Shown here: one piece after another, positions 62,641 to 64,000 of the stretch
Layout of the letters: every line of letters begins with the position of its first letter
Position numbering within the stretch: position 1 is the first letter of the stretch
DNA from: Hexactinellida sp. DTS-2022
Taxonomy: Eukaryota; Porifera; Hexactinellida
Length of the DNA stretch: 64,000 nucleotides
Assembly: GCA_028753945.1 (NCBI GenBank)
Contig: JAPNXP010000013.1
Location: 558,001-622,000 of the forward strand
Direction: 5' to 3'
Translations under genes and position numbers: made by a program
Notes under the pieces: model-generated
Database searches by the model: none
Seen by the model: only the letters and a program-made list of their open reading frames with translations
What the model was told of the DNA's origin: nothing

Positions 62641-62960
62641 TTGTTTACCTATATTGTCAATAACTACAACAAATAGACATAATAAAAATTTGTGAGTGTC
62701 AAATTCGTATTCAGCATACTTGTTTACCTAGTATACACATTTAGAAGTGAAGAAATAACTGGATTCGACCTGGGATATAAAGAATTTTTAACAACCCATA
62801 ATATTTATTGGAACATTTTCTATTTATAAGTATGACTCAATCTCGCCTAGACGAAAATGAGACTCAATTTGGACTGAAACTCAATTTCGCCTGCGACATA
62901 TACGTAGTCAAGCCGCTTACAACCAAAAAAAGGCATAATCATGCATTTTTATATAGAATT
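62641..62960 (+). repeat. Dispersed repeat matching 7489-8290 (empty-site copy)
   Basis: It contains the uninterrupted target 'gtttacctatattgtcaata' of the MITE at 7305-7488 and lacks the ~500 bp found at 7620-8127. It ends with 'ttggactgaaactcaatttc'. Confidence 0.65.
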
Positions 62961-63059
62961 TTCAGACTTTGTAGGTTTGTTCTTTCATGCAAATAGTGTA
63001 TTTTTGGATATAGTGCCAACTCCAAATTCCAATGTGTCGGCCACAATTGACTACTTAAG

Positions 63060-63290
63060 GGACACATTTTGAAGGTGTTAAAACTCATCTAACTTCCTCA
63101 AATTAAGTCCAATCCAATTTTTATGCCGATATTCGTAATCAACACTAAATTTGGCGTCATTTAAGTGGTCACCTGAGACAATTTTTCCTTGACGACGCAG
63201 GAATGTTGTAGGAATTTAACAACATTCCATTCTCAAATTTGATTGTAACCCTATCGAGTGATCCCTTGTTCGACTCCACTCAGCTTCCTG
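63060..63290 (-). repeat. Dispersed repeat matching the hexosaminidase spacers
   Basis: On the minus strand 'cactcgatagggtta', 'gagaatggaatgtt' and 'tgattacgaatatc' align with 40610-40760 and 44010-44160, more diverged. It shows that the spacer contains a mobile sequence. Confidence 0.55.
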
Positions 63291-63385
63291 AAGCTAGTTA
63301 GACACATGTGGACCCTCTAAAAAGTCATTTGGTGCAATTGTACTGTTCTGACATATTTGTTCCGGCTGCAAAATGATTCCGGCCC

Positions 63386-63528
63386 ATAGGCGTCGGACCC
63401 ACCCGGCCACCCGGCTCTACCCGGCTCTACTCGGCGTGAATGTAGCGGCCCCGGAATCGATTGGGCCGATCCCGGAACCTTTGGCCAGACGGCCCAAAGG
63501 GCCGGCGGGACCATTTCCGACGCCTATG
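63386..63528. mobile_element. hAT-like MITE (143 bp, TTCCGGCC duplication)
   Basis: CATAGGCGTCGGA at the left and TCCGACGCCTATG at the right, with the direct 8-bp repeat TTCCGGCC at 63378-63385 and 63529-63536. The interior is GC-rich ('cccggctctac' twice, 'ggcccaaagggcc'). Confidence 0.85.
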
Positions 63529-63536
63529 TTCCGGCC

Positions 63537-64000
63537 GGTACCAATTTGTCATAAATTGTTCATTTAACAAATTAGTTTCGGGCTAAATTTAGAGTGTTAA
63601 TCATTTCTATGGGTTCGTCTATTCCATAGCAAATTCGTTCCGGCTTAATTTATACCAGTAATCACTTAGACGGGTTTCTAATCCAACACTTAAGTAACAC
63701 TTCAAACCAAGTTAACAAAATAGAAGGCAAATACAAATATATTTTATGTAAATAGAGGTTAGTATCCCGGGACCGGATATATTTCTGGGATTTGAATCCT
63801 GGGGATTCTTTCTAAATCCCAGGTTTCAATACTTCATTTGTTAATAGTTTTTCTGTTATACGGTATATACGGTATATACGTATCCCTTCGTTGCCCCAGT
63901 ATGTGAATGTCAAACTGAAACTACACTTAAGTAACATTTACGTAATCACCACCCTTGCCTAGGTACATAACCGTACATTATAATTAAAAACCATGCACCC
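63537..64000. other. AT-rich end of the window
   Basis: No gene seen. 'cccgggaccggat' and 'ctgggatttgaatcctgggg' at 63763-63805 resemble the CCCGGGATT subterminal repeats of the hAT element at 22229-22333. Confidence 0.35.

Overview
The window looks like nuclear DNA of a non-vertebrate animal: AT-rich, gene-poor and full of transposable elements. The host-type genes are clear animal orthologues: SNRNP35 (minor spliceosome), SPATA17 (sperm/ciliary IQ protein), a lysosomal beta-hexosaminidase, and SLC2-like MFS carriers. All of them are single open frames without visible introns. A CR1/L2-type LINE, several hAT relics and many TA-flanked pogo/Tc1-like MITEs fit a metazoan. The phylum cannot be fixed from sequence alone; a sponge or another early-branching, intron-poor invertebrate is a guess.

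Layout. (1) 1-20 kb is a repeat jungle built from pieces of one modular foldback-like element. Its arms carry 142-bp tandem repeats, an AT-rich 'cattatgca' minisatellite and a GNAT acetyltransferase gene. The best copy is a palindrome of about 5.2 kb (13866-19080) with one intact GNAT gene in each arm, facing outward. A collapsed hairpin derivative lies at 8291-9016 and 3'-end fragments at 1360-1596 and 3510-3649. (2) 20.2-23 kb holds a broken hAT transposon. (3) 23.3-30.7 kb is the main host-gene stretch, all on the plus strand: MFS carrier, a coiled-coil exon, SNRNP35, SPATA17 and an NHL beta-propeller gene. (4) 31-38 kb holds an 81-bp palindrome, a GC-rich hAT-like element inserted with an 8-bp duplication into a triloop hairpin, and a 5'-truncated LINE between inverted repeats. 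(5) 38-46.4 kb is a tandem triplication (3.4-kb unit) of an intronless hexosaminidase gene; the third copy has a 2-bp deletion. (6) 47.6-56.1 kb is an MFS cluster with one intact gene and at least five broken or inverted pieces. (7) 56.3-64 kb is again repeats, including an inverted counterpart (58.5-62.3 kb) of the 3.8-6.8 kb block and a nearly perfect 84-bp palindrome.

The most unusual theme is hairpins. A roughly 75-100-bp cassette with three short stems and three-base loops occurs five times. Its stems are conserved while the loop triplets vary, and collapsed versions without hairpins sit at the equivalent place in the GNAT arms. Together with the long palindromes and the GNAT-bearing foldback this suggests a modular hairpin-based mobile family with an acetyltransferase as cargo. 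The cassette structure is read directly; the mobile-system interpretation is inference.

No tRNA, rRNA, CRISPR or bacterial operon structure was seen. Eukaryotic promoters and poly(A) sites are only weakly inferable.
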